Positions 1 to 7,825 of a stretch of DNA of 64,000 nt are shown piece after piece (position 1 is the first letter of the stretch; each line of letters begins with the position of its first letter). Made by a program: the position numbers and the translations under genes. The DNA is taken from NCBI RefSeq assembly GCF_003863355.1, contig NZ_QQWG01000012.1, positions 1 through 64,000 on the forward strand, written 5' to 3'. The stretch comes from Ancylomarina euxina (GTDB lineage: Bacteria; Bacteroidota; Bacteroidia; Bacteroidales; Marinifilaceae). A model generated the notes under the pieces. It was not told the origin of the DNA. It saw only the letters and a program-made list of their open reading frames with translations, and searched no databases.

Positions 1-16
1 ATCAAAACTCTTATTT

Positions 17-93
17 TGGCGGTCTGGACGAGACTCGAACTCGCGACCCCATGCGTGACAGGCATGTATTCTAACCAACTGAACTACCAAACC
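17..93 (-). tRNA. tRNA-Asp (anticodon GUC), copy 1 of 5
   Basis: Read on the minus strand this 77-nt unit folds as a complete tRNA. The 7-bp acceptor stem GGTTTGG/CCAGACC contains one G-U pair, the discriminator base is G, CCA is encoded, the anticodon loop CTGTCAC carries GTC, and the T-arm contains GTTCGAGTC. It is the promoter-distal visible member of a tandem array with a 127-bp period. The first 16 bases of the window match the spacer of that array, so further copies may lie off the left edge. Confidence 0.96.
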
Positions 94-143
94 AAAATGT
101 ATGATTTGTTTATTTAAAGAGTAACGAATCAAAACTCTTATTT

Positions 144-220
144 TGGCGGTCTGGACGAGACTCGAACTCGCGACCCCATGCGTGACAGGCATGTATTCTA
201 ACCAACTGAACTACCAAACC
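144..220 (-). tRNA. tRNA-Asp (GUC), copy 2 of 5
   Basis: The 77-nt tRNA body is identical to copy 1, with the same cloverleaf and encoded CCA. The spacer between it and copy 3 (221-270) differs from the spacer at 94-143 at a few positions (tgtgtg and acagatc instead of tgtatg and acgaatc). Confidence 0.96.
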
Positions 221-270
221 AAAATGTGTGATTTGTTTATTTAAAGAGTAACAGATCAAAACTCTTATTT

Positions 271-347
271 TGGCGGTCTGGACGAGACTCGAACTCGCGA
301 CCCCATGCGTGACAGGCATGTATTCTAACCAACTGAACTACCAAACC
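271..347 (-). tRNA. tRNA-Asp (GUC), copy 3 of 5
   Basis: Identical tRNA body to the other copies, 127 bp from copy 2. The spacer that follows (348-397) differs from 221-270 by one base. Confidence 0.96.
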
Positions 348-397
348 AAAATGTGTAATTTGTTTATTTAAAGAGTAACAGATCAAAACTCTTATTT

Positions 398-474
398 TGG
401 CGGTCTGGACGAGACTCGAACTCGCGACCCCATGCGTGACAGGCATGTATTCTAACCAACTGAACTACCAAACC
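398..474 (-). tRNA. tRNA-Asp (GUC), copy 4 of 5
   Basis: Identical tRNA body. The spacer to copy 5 (475-524) is identical to the spacer at 94-143, which gives the visible spacers the order A, B, B', A. Confidence 0.96.
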
Positions 475-524
475 AAAATGTATGATTTGTTTATTTAAAG
501 AGTAACGAATCAAAACTCTTATTT

Positions 525-601
525 TGGCGGTCTGGACGAGACTCGAACTCGCGACCCCATGCGTGACAGGCATGTATTCTAACCAACTGAACTACCAAAC
601 C
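525..601 (-). tRNA. tRNA-Asp (GUC), copy 5 of 5 (promoter-proximal)
   Basis: Identical tRNA body. It is the first copy after a good Bacteroidota promoter at 665-694 and is therefore probably the head of a polycistronic tRNA transcript. The leader between promoter and tRNA can form a short GGCT/AGCC hairpin around 631-645. Confidence 0.96.
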
Positions 602-664
602 AAAATGCTACAGAAATATTTATTTTAGTCGGCTCGTTAGCCTGACCTTTCCCTGAATGCGATG

Positions 665-694
665 CAAAGATAATGCAACTTTTTTTACTTGCAA
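665..694 (-). promoter_or_regulatory. Promoter of the tRNA-Asp array
   Basis: On the minus strand the -7 element TATCTTTG (665-672) matches TAnnTTTG exactly. A TTG at 692-694 lies 19 nt upstream, the spacing expected for the Bacteroidota primary sigma factor. Transcription would start near 655-660, about 55 nt before the first tRNA. Confidence 0.8.
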
Positions 695-741
695 TAGAGC
701 AATCACTTTTTTTCTAATAAAAAATTAAAGAAAGCTACTAA

Positions 742-762
742 CCATGCTGTTTTGAGCATGTT
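742..762 (-). terminator. Possible hairpin downstream of rsmD
   Basis: CATGCT and AGCATG form a 6-bp stem around a 6-nt loop. No U-run follows on the minus strand, so it is a weak terminator candidate or only a 3'-end hairpin. Confidence 0.3.
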
Positions 763-794
763 ACGAGGACTCAAATATTCTGTGTTTTTTTCAA

Positions 795-1334
795 TTAATC
801 CTTTAACTTAAAGAAACTGAAATTAACGCTACCATAGCTTCTCATATCATGGAATAATGGATGCTGAGAAAAATCGTTTCTTGATGAATGTTCCACAATA
901 ACAATACCATCCTCATTTAGAATGTTTTGTTTTAAAATAGCATCAGGAATTGTGTCAATTGTATCTAAATCGAATGGAGGATCTGCAAAAATGAGGTCGA
1001 ACTTTTTGTTGCAACCTTTTAGATATTTAAAAATATCAGCTCTTAATGCATGAATTTGTGTAAATCCTAAATCGTTGATTGTTTTTTTTATGAAAGCGCA
1101 GTGTTTGAAATTTAATTCTACACAAACCACTTGTTCGGCACCCCTGGATGCAAACTCGTAACTGATACTCCCCGTGCCACCGAATAGATCGAGAACGTTT
1201 AAGTCTTCAAAATCGATTGTGTTGTTTAGAACATTAAAAAGGTTCTCTTTTGCAAAATCGGTTGTAGGACGAGCTTTAAAGCTCTTATCCGGAGATATCC
1301 TTCTACCTTTATGACTACCACTAATTATTCGCAC
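795..1334 (-). CDS. rsmD: 16S rRNA (guanine(966)-N(2))-methyltransferase RsmD
   Basis: This 179-aa protein is an SAM-dependent methyltransferase that modifies G966 of 16S rRNA. The N-terminus MRIISGSHKGRRI, the following RPTTDFAKENLFN segment, the SAM-binding motif DLFGGTG (residues 49-55) and the catalytic DPPF motif (118-121) are all typical of RsmD, and the length is normal for the family. Its start overlaps the end of the upstream DUF3822 gene by 10 bp, so the two are probably translationally coupled. The gene is the last of a three-gene minus-strand unit. Confidence 0.95.
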   Translation of the reverse strand: MRIISGSHKGRRISPDKSFKARPTTDFAKENLFNVLNNTIDFEDLNVLDLFGGTGSISYEFASRGAEQVVCVELNFKHCAFIKKTINDLGFTQIHALRADIFKYLKGCNKKFDLIFADPPFDLDTIDTIPDAILKQNILNEDGIVIVEHSSRNDFSQHPLFHDMRSYGSVNFSFFKLKD

Positions 1335-2173
1335 AGACTTGTATTTAAAAGTTTGGTAAATTGATTGTATTCTGAATTCGAAACGATATGTTTTAAGAAC
1401 ATTTCGTTGGGGATATTATCAAGAACAATATCCTTAATATAGCGTTTTAGTATTTGATACGCTTTACTTGTTTCATCTATTTTCCCTGAAAGATGAAGTT
1501 GACTGTATTCTGTATTTAATTTCTGTTGTTTATAGATATTCAGAATAAAATAAACCATGTCAGTCTCATCCTTGAAGGAAAAACTATTGGCAAAGTGTTT
1601 TTGTCCGTTATCTGGAATAAAGGCATCGAAAAAATGATTGTAAATCTGAACGAATACCTTTGGATGTTTACCATCTATGCTTTGATTTAAAACTTTATGG
1701 TAGAAACTCAAAGTTTGATGCGATATTTCAGCTCCAGGAAACTGAGATTCTATAAAATCGGGCAGAGTCGAAGGTAAGGCATATACAATATAGGCATTCA
1801 TTTCTTCGACCTCGTTCCAGTTTAAGATTTCAGCTTTTAAGAGAGGGTGGCATAATTGAAAGCTATCAATTGCCAGAACATCAGAAAAAAGCCATGAGGG
1901 AATAAGACAGGCTTTTTTTGTCAACCAAATAACCGAAACATGATTGTAGGTCAGGTTGAGATAGTCACAATTACGTATACCATCTTTTAATACATCAATA
2001 GAACTATTATCCGTTTCTGAATTTAGCTTTTTTGATTGGAAAAGTGCCAAACATTTATTTTCTGAGCTAAGGATAGAAAAAGAAAATCCATCCAGACAAA
2101 GCTGGATGGATAGTTTATATCTTGACGTATTATCCTTTTCAAATGTTGAGTCAACAAATAATAATTCGTCCAT
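1325..2173 (-). CDS. DUF3822 family protein
   Basis: The 282-aa protein begins MDELLFVDSTFEKDN and has alternating beta-strand-like segments with no signal peptide or membrane span, so it is probably cytoplasmic. I recognise it as DUF3822, a Bacteroidota family commonly found next to rsmD; its biochemical role is unknown. It sits 15 nt downstream of the 215-aa hypothetical gene and overlaps rsmD, which supports a three-gene operon. The family call comes from recall of sequence and context, not from a search. Confidence 0.8.
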   Translation of the reverse strand: MDELLFVDSTFEKDNTSRYKLSIQLCLDGFSFSILSSENKCLALFQSKKLNSETDNSSIDVLKDGIRNCDYLNLTYNHVSVIWLTKKACLIPSWLFSDVLAIDSFQLCHPLLKAEILNWNEVEEMNAYIVYALPSTLPDFIESQFPGAEISHQTLSFYHKVLNQSIDGKHPKVFVQIYNHFFDAFIPDNGQKHFANSFSFKDETDMVYFILNIYKQQKLNTEYSQLHLSGKIDETSKAYQILKRYIKDIVLDNIPNEMFLKHIVSNSEYNQFTKLLNTSLCE

Positions 2174-2188
2174 AATATCTTTTGAGGA

Positions 2189-2836
2189 TTATTCCCAGTT
2201 TCCTGCTCCGTTATTAGCTTCTTCAAGAGAACCTACTTTAAGTCCAGGATATTTGTTAATACGAATACGGTTACCGTTTTCTTCTTTTAACTCATCTAAG
2301 TACTCATCACGAAGATCAGCGAAAATATCCATGTTTGAAACTTTAGCTTCGAAAACCTGAACTGTTACGTTAGAACCAGTAACAACAACACCAGCTGCCA
2401 TCTTAAATTCGCTCTGCTCTTGTGTAAAAGGAACGTATCTTAAGTTTTCAATAGCATAATTATTGTTGAAGATTGTCTCTAGAGCTGAAACCATGATCGT
2501 ATCACGAGTGATAAACCCTTTAACTACTGCTTCTCTTTCAGTCATACCTGCTTCAATTTGCTCATCAGTTAATGAACCAATTGACTTAATCATAGGCATT
2601 GAGTCAGTTTTGATAAATGAGATTAAAGTATCAAAGCTGCCAGTATATTTTTTATTTACTTCTTTGTAGGCATTTTGCGCTTTACGAATATCTTGTAATT
2701 GATTGATGATCTTTTCGTATCGCTCATTTTTAATTTCACCAAATTTAATTGGTTTCATAATACTTTGGTAAGCCAAATATCCAAACGCAACAATTGCAAA
2801 GGCAAGTAAAATTTGAAGGACTGGTTTTAATTTCAT
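2189..2836 (-). CDS. Conserved hypothetical protein with one N-terminal membrane anchor
   Basis: This 215-aa protein has one hydrophobic segment at about residues 5-25 (LQILLAFAIVAFGYLAY). A charged helical stretch (about 35-65) then precedes a soluble domain that would lie in the periplasm. The anchor-plus-helix start is loosely like type II secretion pseudopilins, but the prepilin peptidase motif is absent, so that resemblance is not used for a function. It is the first gene of the unit with DUF3822 and rsmD. Confidence 0.75.
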   Translation of the reverse strand: MKLKPVLQILLAFAIVAFGYLAYQSIMKPIKFGEIKNERYEKIINQLQDIRKAQNAYKEVNKKYTGSFDTLISFIKTDSMPMIKSIGSLTDEQIEAGMTEREAVVKGFITRDTIMVSALETIFNNNYAIENLRYVPFTQEQSEFKMAAGVVVTGSNVTVQVFEAKVSNMDIFADLRDEYLDELKEENGNRIRINKYPGLKVGSLEEANNGAGNWE

Positions 2837-3011
2837 AGTTTATAATTTGTGTTAATTTAGTTATACGGTAGATGCAATAAAATAGACAATAATTAGAGTT
2901 TATTCTTATGCTCGTAACATACAAATAGTTTATTAGTTTGTGTAAGTTTGTTTGCAAATTTAAAAAAAAAATCTGTTTGGTTATTTTTATAGCCACTAAT
3001 TTTATGTGGAA

Positions 3012-4448
3012 ATGTTAAAAAAGCACATTAGTTTATGTATTTGTAAGGAATTAAAGTTCGAACCGACTGCTGATCAGGAGTTTGCTGTGACCGAATTGTC
3101 TGATTATTTGACTAGTAGTAAGAATGATCGTATTTTTTTATTGAAAGGATATGCCGGGACAGGAAAAACGACTCTTGTTAGTGCTTTGGTTTCTAGCCTT
3201 TCCGAAATGGAGATTAAGACTGTTCTTTTAGCGCCAACAGGTCGAGCCGCAAAGGTGCTGTCCCACTACTGCAAGCAAAGTGCCCACACGATTCATAAAA
3301 AGATATATCGTCAAAAATCTCTTACCGATGGCTTTGGAGTATTTGATTTGGATAGAAACCTTTCACGTGACACAATTTTTCTGGTTGATGAAGCATCAAT
3401 GATTTCAAATTATTCAAATGAAGCTTCTGCTTTTGGGTCTGGTTGTTTATTGGATGATCTTGTTGATTATGTTTCTGCCGGAGTTAATTGTCGCTTGATT
3501 TTAATCGGAGATGTTGCTCAGTTACCCCCAATTGGTATTGATGTGAGCCCAGCTTTAGATCCCAAGGAGCTCGAATCTTGCTATAATCTTACGGTTAAAG
3601 AAGTTATTTTAACTCAAGTTGTTCGTCAGGCTGAAGAATCTGGTATATTAAAGAATGCAACGGAGTTGCGTCGAATGCTTGATGAGGGGGATAGTGGTTA
3701 TCCTCAACTCGAGACTGAAAGATTTCCAGATATTGTTCGAATTACTGGAGGAGAGCTTATTGAAGAAATATCTTCGGCTCACGATAAGTACGGTTTAGAA
3801 GAAACGATGGTTCTTTGCCGTTCTAATAAACGAGCCAATCAATACAATCAAGGTATTCGTAATAGTATATTATATAGAGAGGACGAAATAACCGTTGGAG
3901 ACTATTTAATGGTTGTGAAAAATAATTATTTCTGGACAGCAGATGTGAAAGAAATTGATTTTATTGCCAATGGTGATATTGTTGAAATCACCAGGATTGG
4001 CAAGCATGTTGAAATTTATGGATTAAGATATGTTGAAGTCAGTCTTCGTTTTCCTGATTACAAAGATCTAGAACTGGATACTATGATCATGCTTGATACA
4101 CTTAATATTGAAGCAGCTTCTTTGGGGTATGAAGAAAATAAAAAACTTTTTTTTACCATTTCAGAGGATTATGCCGATATTCCTTCAAAGAAAAAGCGAT
4201 ATGAGAAAGTTAGAGATAATAAGTTTTTTAATGCATTGCAGGTGAAGTTTGCTTATGCCATTACATGTCATAAGGCACAAGGGGGGCAGTGGAGTGCCGT
4301 TTTTGTTGATCAGGGTTTTATTAACGAGGATATGCTTAATCGAGAATTTTACCGTTGGCTTTATACCGCACTGACGCGAGCAACAGAGAAGCTGTACTTG
4401 GTTAATTTTAAAAAGGATTTTTTTTCCAATGAAGAAGTTGATTTATAA
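3012..4448 (+). CDS. ATP-dependent RecD-like DNA helicase (superfamily 1)
   Basis: The protein is 478 aa from ATG 3012; a GTG two codons upstream (3006) is the alternative start. Walker A GYAGTGKTT lies at about 46-54, the DEAS Walker B at about 115-125, and VVRQAEESG and the C-terminal motif AYAITCHKAQGGQW are typical of RecD/UvrD C-terminal helicase domains, the latter followed by YTALTRA. It is much shorter than RecD2 and lacks a long N-terminal region. It probably unwinds DNA in repair. Its stop overlaps the stop of the convergent phosphatase gene by 6 bp. Confidence 0.88.
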   Translation: MLKKHISLCICKELKFEPTADQEFAVTELSDYLTSSKNDRIFLLKGYAGTGKTTLVSALVSSLSEMEIKTVLLAPTGRAAKVLSHYCKQSAHTIHKKIYRQKSLTDGFGVFDLDRNLSRDTIFLVDEASMISNYSNEASAFGSGCLLDDLVDYVSAGVNCRLILIGDVAQLPPIGIDVSPALDPKELESCYNLTVKEVILTQVVRQAEESGILKNATELRRMLDEGDSGYPQLETERFPDIVRITGGELIEEISSAHDKYGLEETMVLCRSNKRANQYNQGIRNSILYREDEITVGDYLMVVKNNYFWTADVKEIDFIANGDIVEITRIGKHVEIYGLRYVEVSLRFPDYKDLELDTMIMLDTLNIEAASLGYEENKKLFFTISEDYADIPSKKKRYEKVRDNKFFNALQVKFAYAITCHKAQGGQWSAVFVDQGFINEDMLNREFYRWLYTALTRATEKLYLVNFKKDFFSNEEVDL

Positions 4449-5663
4449 TTCAATTCCTACCATTAAGATATCATCTGTTTGTTCATTATTCTCCTTCCAC
4501 TCATCTAGCCAGTTAAAGAAATCAGATTTCTGAAGATTGATAGATTTAGATTGAAGATTAAGTAGTTTATTATAGAATTCTTTTTTCTTCAGACGTTTTG
4601 TTTGGCTTCCTCCAAATTGATCCGTAATGCCATCTGAATAAATAAACAATCTATCGCCAGGAACTGTTGTTATTAATTTTGTTTGAAATTCAGAGTGCTC
4701 GCTTTCTTTTCCGATTGAAAATCTGTCGGCAGGAACTTCAAATAGAGAAAAATCCTCATTTGTCATTTTTGCTTCAAGTAGTTTCTGATCAACTCTTAAT
4801 TGTTCAACACCTTTTCGAATTAAAATAAGAGGACGTCTGGCTCCAACATACTCAATTTTGTTTTCTTGTGAAATGATTGAAAGAAAAGCCCCATCCATTC
4901 CATCATATTGAGTAAATGTATCACTTGAAGTATTTAAAAGACGACTGAATTTCTGGCTGAGTTTAGAAAAGATTTGGCCAGCTTGAATGCTGCTTCCATT
5001 TTCAAAAATCGTATGAAGTTCCATTTGGCCCATCATGGTTAGCATAGCAGCAGGAACACCATGTCCAGTACAATCGAATACACCTATGTTTTTTTGTTGG
5101 AAATTCTGGTTTATCCAGTAAAAGTCTCCACTTACAACATGCTTTGGAAGATTGATAATGAAAGATTTTGGAAACATGCGTTTGAAATGTTCAGTATCAG
5201 GTAATATTGAACGTTGAATTCTTTGAGCATGAATCATCCCCTGATGAATATCAAAATAGGATTTATATTTTGATATTTCTTGCTTTTGCTGATTCATCTG
5301 GAAAGCAATCATTATTTTGGATTGCAATTCAGTAAAGTCAATGGGTTTTTTTACGTAATCAAGAGCACCTTTGGTAAGAGCAGCTTTGATGGTTTCCATC
5401 TCGGTTTTAGCTGTTACCATAATTACAGGTATTTCTTTTAAGCGTTCACTCTCCTGTAATTTTTCAAGTACATCCATTCCGTCCATAACTGGCATCATGA
5501 CATCAAGTAGAATGACATCAGGAAGGTTGACTTCAAGCCATTTTAAAGCCTCTAGTCCACCATCTTTAGAAACAATGTTATAGTCTTTTCTAAAATATGC
5601 CTCAATTAATTTGTTATTAATTGGAGAGTCATCGATAGATAGTATGATACGTTTATTATCCAT
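4443..5663 (-). CDS. Response regulator with PP2C (SpoIIE/RsbU-type) serine phosphatase domain
   Basis: This 406-aa protein has an N-terminal receiver domain with the acidic pocket at D11/D12, phosphoacceptor D54 (LLDVMMP), T84 and the KKP lysine at about 105. A helical linker (about 120-155) leads to a SpoIIE phosphatase domain with metal-binding aspartates in SGDFYW (D180), FDCTGHG (D197), YSDGITD and TDDIL. It would dephosphorylate a serine or threonine phosphoprotein on receipt of a phosphate signal. Its target is not known; STAS and SiaC proteins encoded in this window are candidates. It follows the phosphoglucomutase gene, separated by a terminator hairpin. Confidence 0.92.
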   Translation of the reverse strand: MDNKRIILSIDDSPINNKLIEAYFRKDYNIVSKDGGLEALKWLEVNLPDVILLDVMMPVMDGMDVLEKLQESERLKEIPVIMVTAKTEMETIKAALTKGALDYVKKPIDFTELQSKIMIAFQMNQQKQEISKYKSYFDIHQGMIHAQRIQRSILPDTEHFKRMFPKSFIINLPKHVVSGDFYWINQNFQQKNIGVFDCTGHGVPAAMLTMMGQMELHTIFENGSSIQAGQIFSKLSQKFSRLLNTSSDTFTQYDGMDGAFLSIISQENKIEYVGARRPLILIRKGVEQLRVDQKLLEAKMTNEDFSLFEVPADRFSIGKESEHSEFQTKLITTVPGDRLFIYSDGITDQFGGSQTKRLKKKEFYNKLLNLQSKSINLQKSDFFNWLDEWKENNEQTDDILMVGIEL

Positions 5664-5676
5664 GCAAAAAAGATGT

Positions 5677-5702
5677 AGGGTAGTTTTTTTATAAACTACC
5701 CT
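5677..5702 (-). terminator. Intrinsic terminator behind phosphoglucomutase
   Basis: AGGGTAGTTT and its complement TAAACTACCCT form a stem of about 10 bp between the phosphoglucomutase stop and the phosphatase start. A short T-rich run follows on the minus strand. Confidence 0.6.
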
Positions 5703-5708
5703 AGTTTA

Positions 5709-7451
5709 TTAGTTTAATTTTAAAGAAAGAATAATTCCTTCAATTTTCTTATCCGCTAGAGCCTCAGTTTTATAGAAGTTTTCTCTTTTATCTAGATCTT
5801 CACGAACTTCAAAATAAAATTTAATCTTTGGCTCAGTTCCTGATGGGCGAACCGAAATTTTTGAACCATCTTCTAAAAAGAATTGTAAAACATTTGCCGT
5901 TGTTTCAAAATCAAGTTCCGTTTCTTCACCACTTATTGGGTTAATCGCTTTTCGAATATTGTAATCTTTAACCAATACAATTGGAGAATTGTTGATGCTT
6001 TCTGGGCGATTGAAGCGGAAATCATGCATCATTTTCTCAATTTCCTGTGAGCCACTAAGTCCTTCTCTTACAATATAAATCATTTTTTCTCGAGAAAAGC
6101 CATATTCGACATATATTTCTTTTAATATGTCAAATAGGTTTTTCCCTTGATCTTTAGCCCATGCAGCAATTTCAGCCATTATGCTACACGAGGAAACGGC
6201 ATCTTTATCGCGAGTAAAATCACCAGGCATGTAGCCAAATGACTCCTCTCCGCCACCTATATAGTTCTTGTCAGGATTTTTGCGGATAACATCAGCGATC
6301 CATTTGAAACCTGTATAAGCATCAAAACATTCAACGTTGTTTTTGATTGCAACATCTTTGAATAACTCAGTTGTTACAATTGTTTTTACTACATAATCGT
6401 TTCCTGTAAGTAAGCCTAATTCTCTTCTTCTTCTAATCAGGTAGTAAGTGAATATTAAGGCGGTTTGATTTCCATTGATAATTTCCCATTCACCTTTATC
6501 ATTGGTAACAGCAATTCCCAAACGGTCACCATCAGGATCGCAAGCCATAACCAAATCAGCATCTACTTCCTTTGCTTTGTCAATAGCCATTTTTAAGGCC
6601 TCTGGTTCTTCAGGGTTTGCTGACCATACGGTTGGGAAGTTGCCATCCACAACATCTTGTTCAGGAATATTAATAATATTCTCGAAACCATAGTTCTTTA
6701 ATGAATCAGGAACTAGTTTTACTGTAGTGCCATGTAAGGGTGTAAATACAATTTTTAAATCTTTATGATTCTGGATTGATTCAGGTGATAAACACAGGGT
6801 CTTAACTGTATCTAGATAGAGTCTATCCATTTCGGCACCCAATACTTCGATCAGATCAGGGTTTCCTTCAAATTTAATTTCATCAACCGTTACAACTTTC
6901 ACTGCATCAATAATATTTTTGTCATGAGGAGTAACGATTTGAGATCCATCATCCCAATAAGCTTTATAGCCATTGTATTCTTTAGGATTGTGTGATGCGG
7001 TAATGATAACACCCGATTTACAGCCAAGTTGACGGATTGCAAAGGACATCTCTGGTGTTGGTCTTAGATCATCGAAGATGTAGGCTTTGATACCATTTGC
7101 TGAGAAAATATTAGCGACCGTGTCCGAGAAGAGTTTACTATTGTTTCTACAATCGTATCCGATACATATAGAGATTTCTTCACCGGCAAAACATTGGTTT
7201 AAATAATTTGCTAGACCTTGTGTTGCAGCTCCAACAGTATAAACATTCATGCGATTTGTACCTGGTCCCATTTTGCCTCGTAAACCACCTGTTCCAAATT
7301 CTAAATCTTTATAGAACGAATCGATCAAATCAGTTTGATCTTCTTTTTCCATTAATTCAGAAATTGATTTTTTTGTGTCTTTGTCGTAATTGCCATTAAG
7401 CCATTCGCTGGCTTTGGTGTTTACAATATCTAGTATATCTGATTGATTCAT
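5709..7451 (-). CDS. Phosphoglucomutase/phosphomannomutase family protein (alpha-D-phosphohexomutase)
   Basis: The 580-aa enzyme interconverts hexose-1-phosphate and hexose-6-phosphate in the cytoplasm. All four family loops are present: the phosphoserine loop TASHNPKEYNGYK (S153), the metal loop DPDGDRLG (about 306-313), the sugar-specificity loop GGEESFGY and the phosphate loop RPSGTEPKIKFY near the C-terminus. The length and the EFGTGGLRGKMG N-terminal motif fit the PgcA/Pgm2 branch. Substrate preference (glucose or mannose) cannot be decided from the sequence. Confidence 0.93.
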   Translation of the reverse strand: MNQSDILDIVNTKASEWLNGNYDKDTKKSISELMEKEDQTDLIDSFYKDLEFGTGGLRGKMGPGTNRMNVYTVGAATQGLANYLNQCFAGEEISICIGYDCRNNSKLFSDTVANIFSANGIKAYIFDDLRPTPEMSFAIRQLGCKSGVIITASHNPKEYNGYKAYWDDGSQIVTPHDKNIIDAVKVVTVDEIKFEGNPDLIEVLGAEMDRLYLDTVKTLCLSPESIQNHKDLKIVFTPLHGTTVKLVPDSLKNYGFENIINIPEQDVVDGNFPTVWSANPEEPEALKMAIDKAKEVDADLVMACDPDGDRLGIAVTNDKGEWEIINGNQTALIFTYYLIRRRRELGLLTGNDYVVKTIVTTELFKDVAIKNNVECFDAYTGFKWIADVIRKNPDKNYIGGGEESFGYMPGDFTRDKDAVSSCSIMAEIAAWAKDQGKNLFDILKEIYVEYGFSREKMIYIVREGLSGSQEIEKMMHDFRFNRPESINNSPIVLVKDYNIRKAINPISGEETELDFETTANVLQFFLEDGSKISVRPSGTEPKIKFYFEVREDLDKRENFYKTEALADKKIEGIILSLKLN

Positions 7452-7743
7452 GTTCTTCTTTTAAATATAATTGACTTTCGAGTATTTGTTTATTCCCCCT
7501 CAAGAATTAAGTCTCAAAAATATCTCATTTTTTTGGATTAATCAAAGAGTTTCCTTGATTAATGGCATTCATTTCAAGATGTAATGTGTTTTCTGATCTA
7601 AATCCCCATTAGTTAGTGTCTTGTGTCTAAGTGAAAATAATCTAGAGGCGCCCATTATAGGGGGATTTAGTATTGAAATAGTAATGTTTCAAGATATTGA
7701 TGTTTTTATATTGAATTTGATGAAAAATCCTATGTCTTTTGAA
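7452..7743. other. Intergenic region between divergent phosphoglucomutase and rpsA
   Basis: No gene is supported here. The only clear signal is the rpsA promoter just beyond its right edge; no consensus promoter for the minus-strand phosphoglucomutase was found. Confidence 0.6.
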
Positions 7744-7773
7744 TTGTGTTTTGGAATATAATGAGTACTTTTG
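7744..7773 (+). promoter_or_regulatory. rpsA: rpsA promoter
   Basis: TTG at 7744-7746, a 19-nt spacer and TACTTTTG at 7766-7773 match the Bacteroidota consensus. Transcription would begin around 7780. This leaves about 13 nt before the ATG at 7793 but about 46 nt before the ATG at 7826, which favours the downstream start. Confidence 0.75.
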
Positions 7774-7825
7774 CAGCGATTTATATAATATAATGTCTAA
7801 TTTACTAGTAAACAAACTATTTAGT

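Larger units (their letters stand above)
1..601 (-). repeat. Tandem array of 127-bp units (77-bp tRNA-Asp plus 50-bp spacer)
   Basis: Five tRNA bodies recur with an exact 127-bp period and nearly identical 50-bp spacers. Each spacer contains the inverted pair AAGAGT/ACTCTT, which could act as a processing or weak termination hairpin. Open frames seen across the units are artefacts of translating the tRNA repeat. Confidence 0.95.

Noticed and set aside
110-573. Three overlapping 69-codon frames on the minus strand in the first 600 bp
   Set aside because: They are translations of the tandem tRNA-Asp units and share the 127-bp period; they are not proteins.
1-601. Regular repeats that could be mistaken for a CRISPR array
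   Set aside because: The repeat is a full tRNA plus a conserved spacer; the spacers are nearly identical instead of unique, and no cas genes are present.
2106-2360. 84-codon plus-strand frame opposite the hypothetical gene
   Set aside because: It is antisense to two well-supported minus-strand genes and has no recognisable features.
2189-2836. Type II secretion pseudopilin
   Set aside because: The hydrophobic start and helix are suggestive, but the glycine-phenylalanine prepilin cleavage motif and the +5 glutamate are missing.
7739-7825. Longer N-terminus for ribosomal protein S1
   Set aside because: The start at 7739 lies upstream of the promoter at 7744-7773, and 7793 would leave a leader of only about 13 nt; family length supports 7826.
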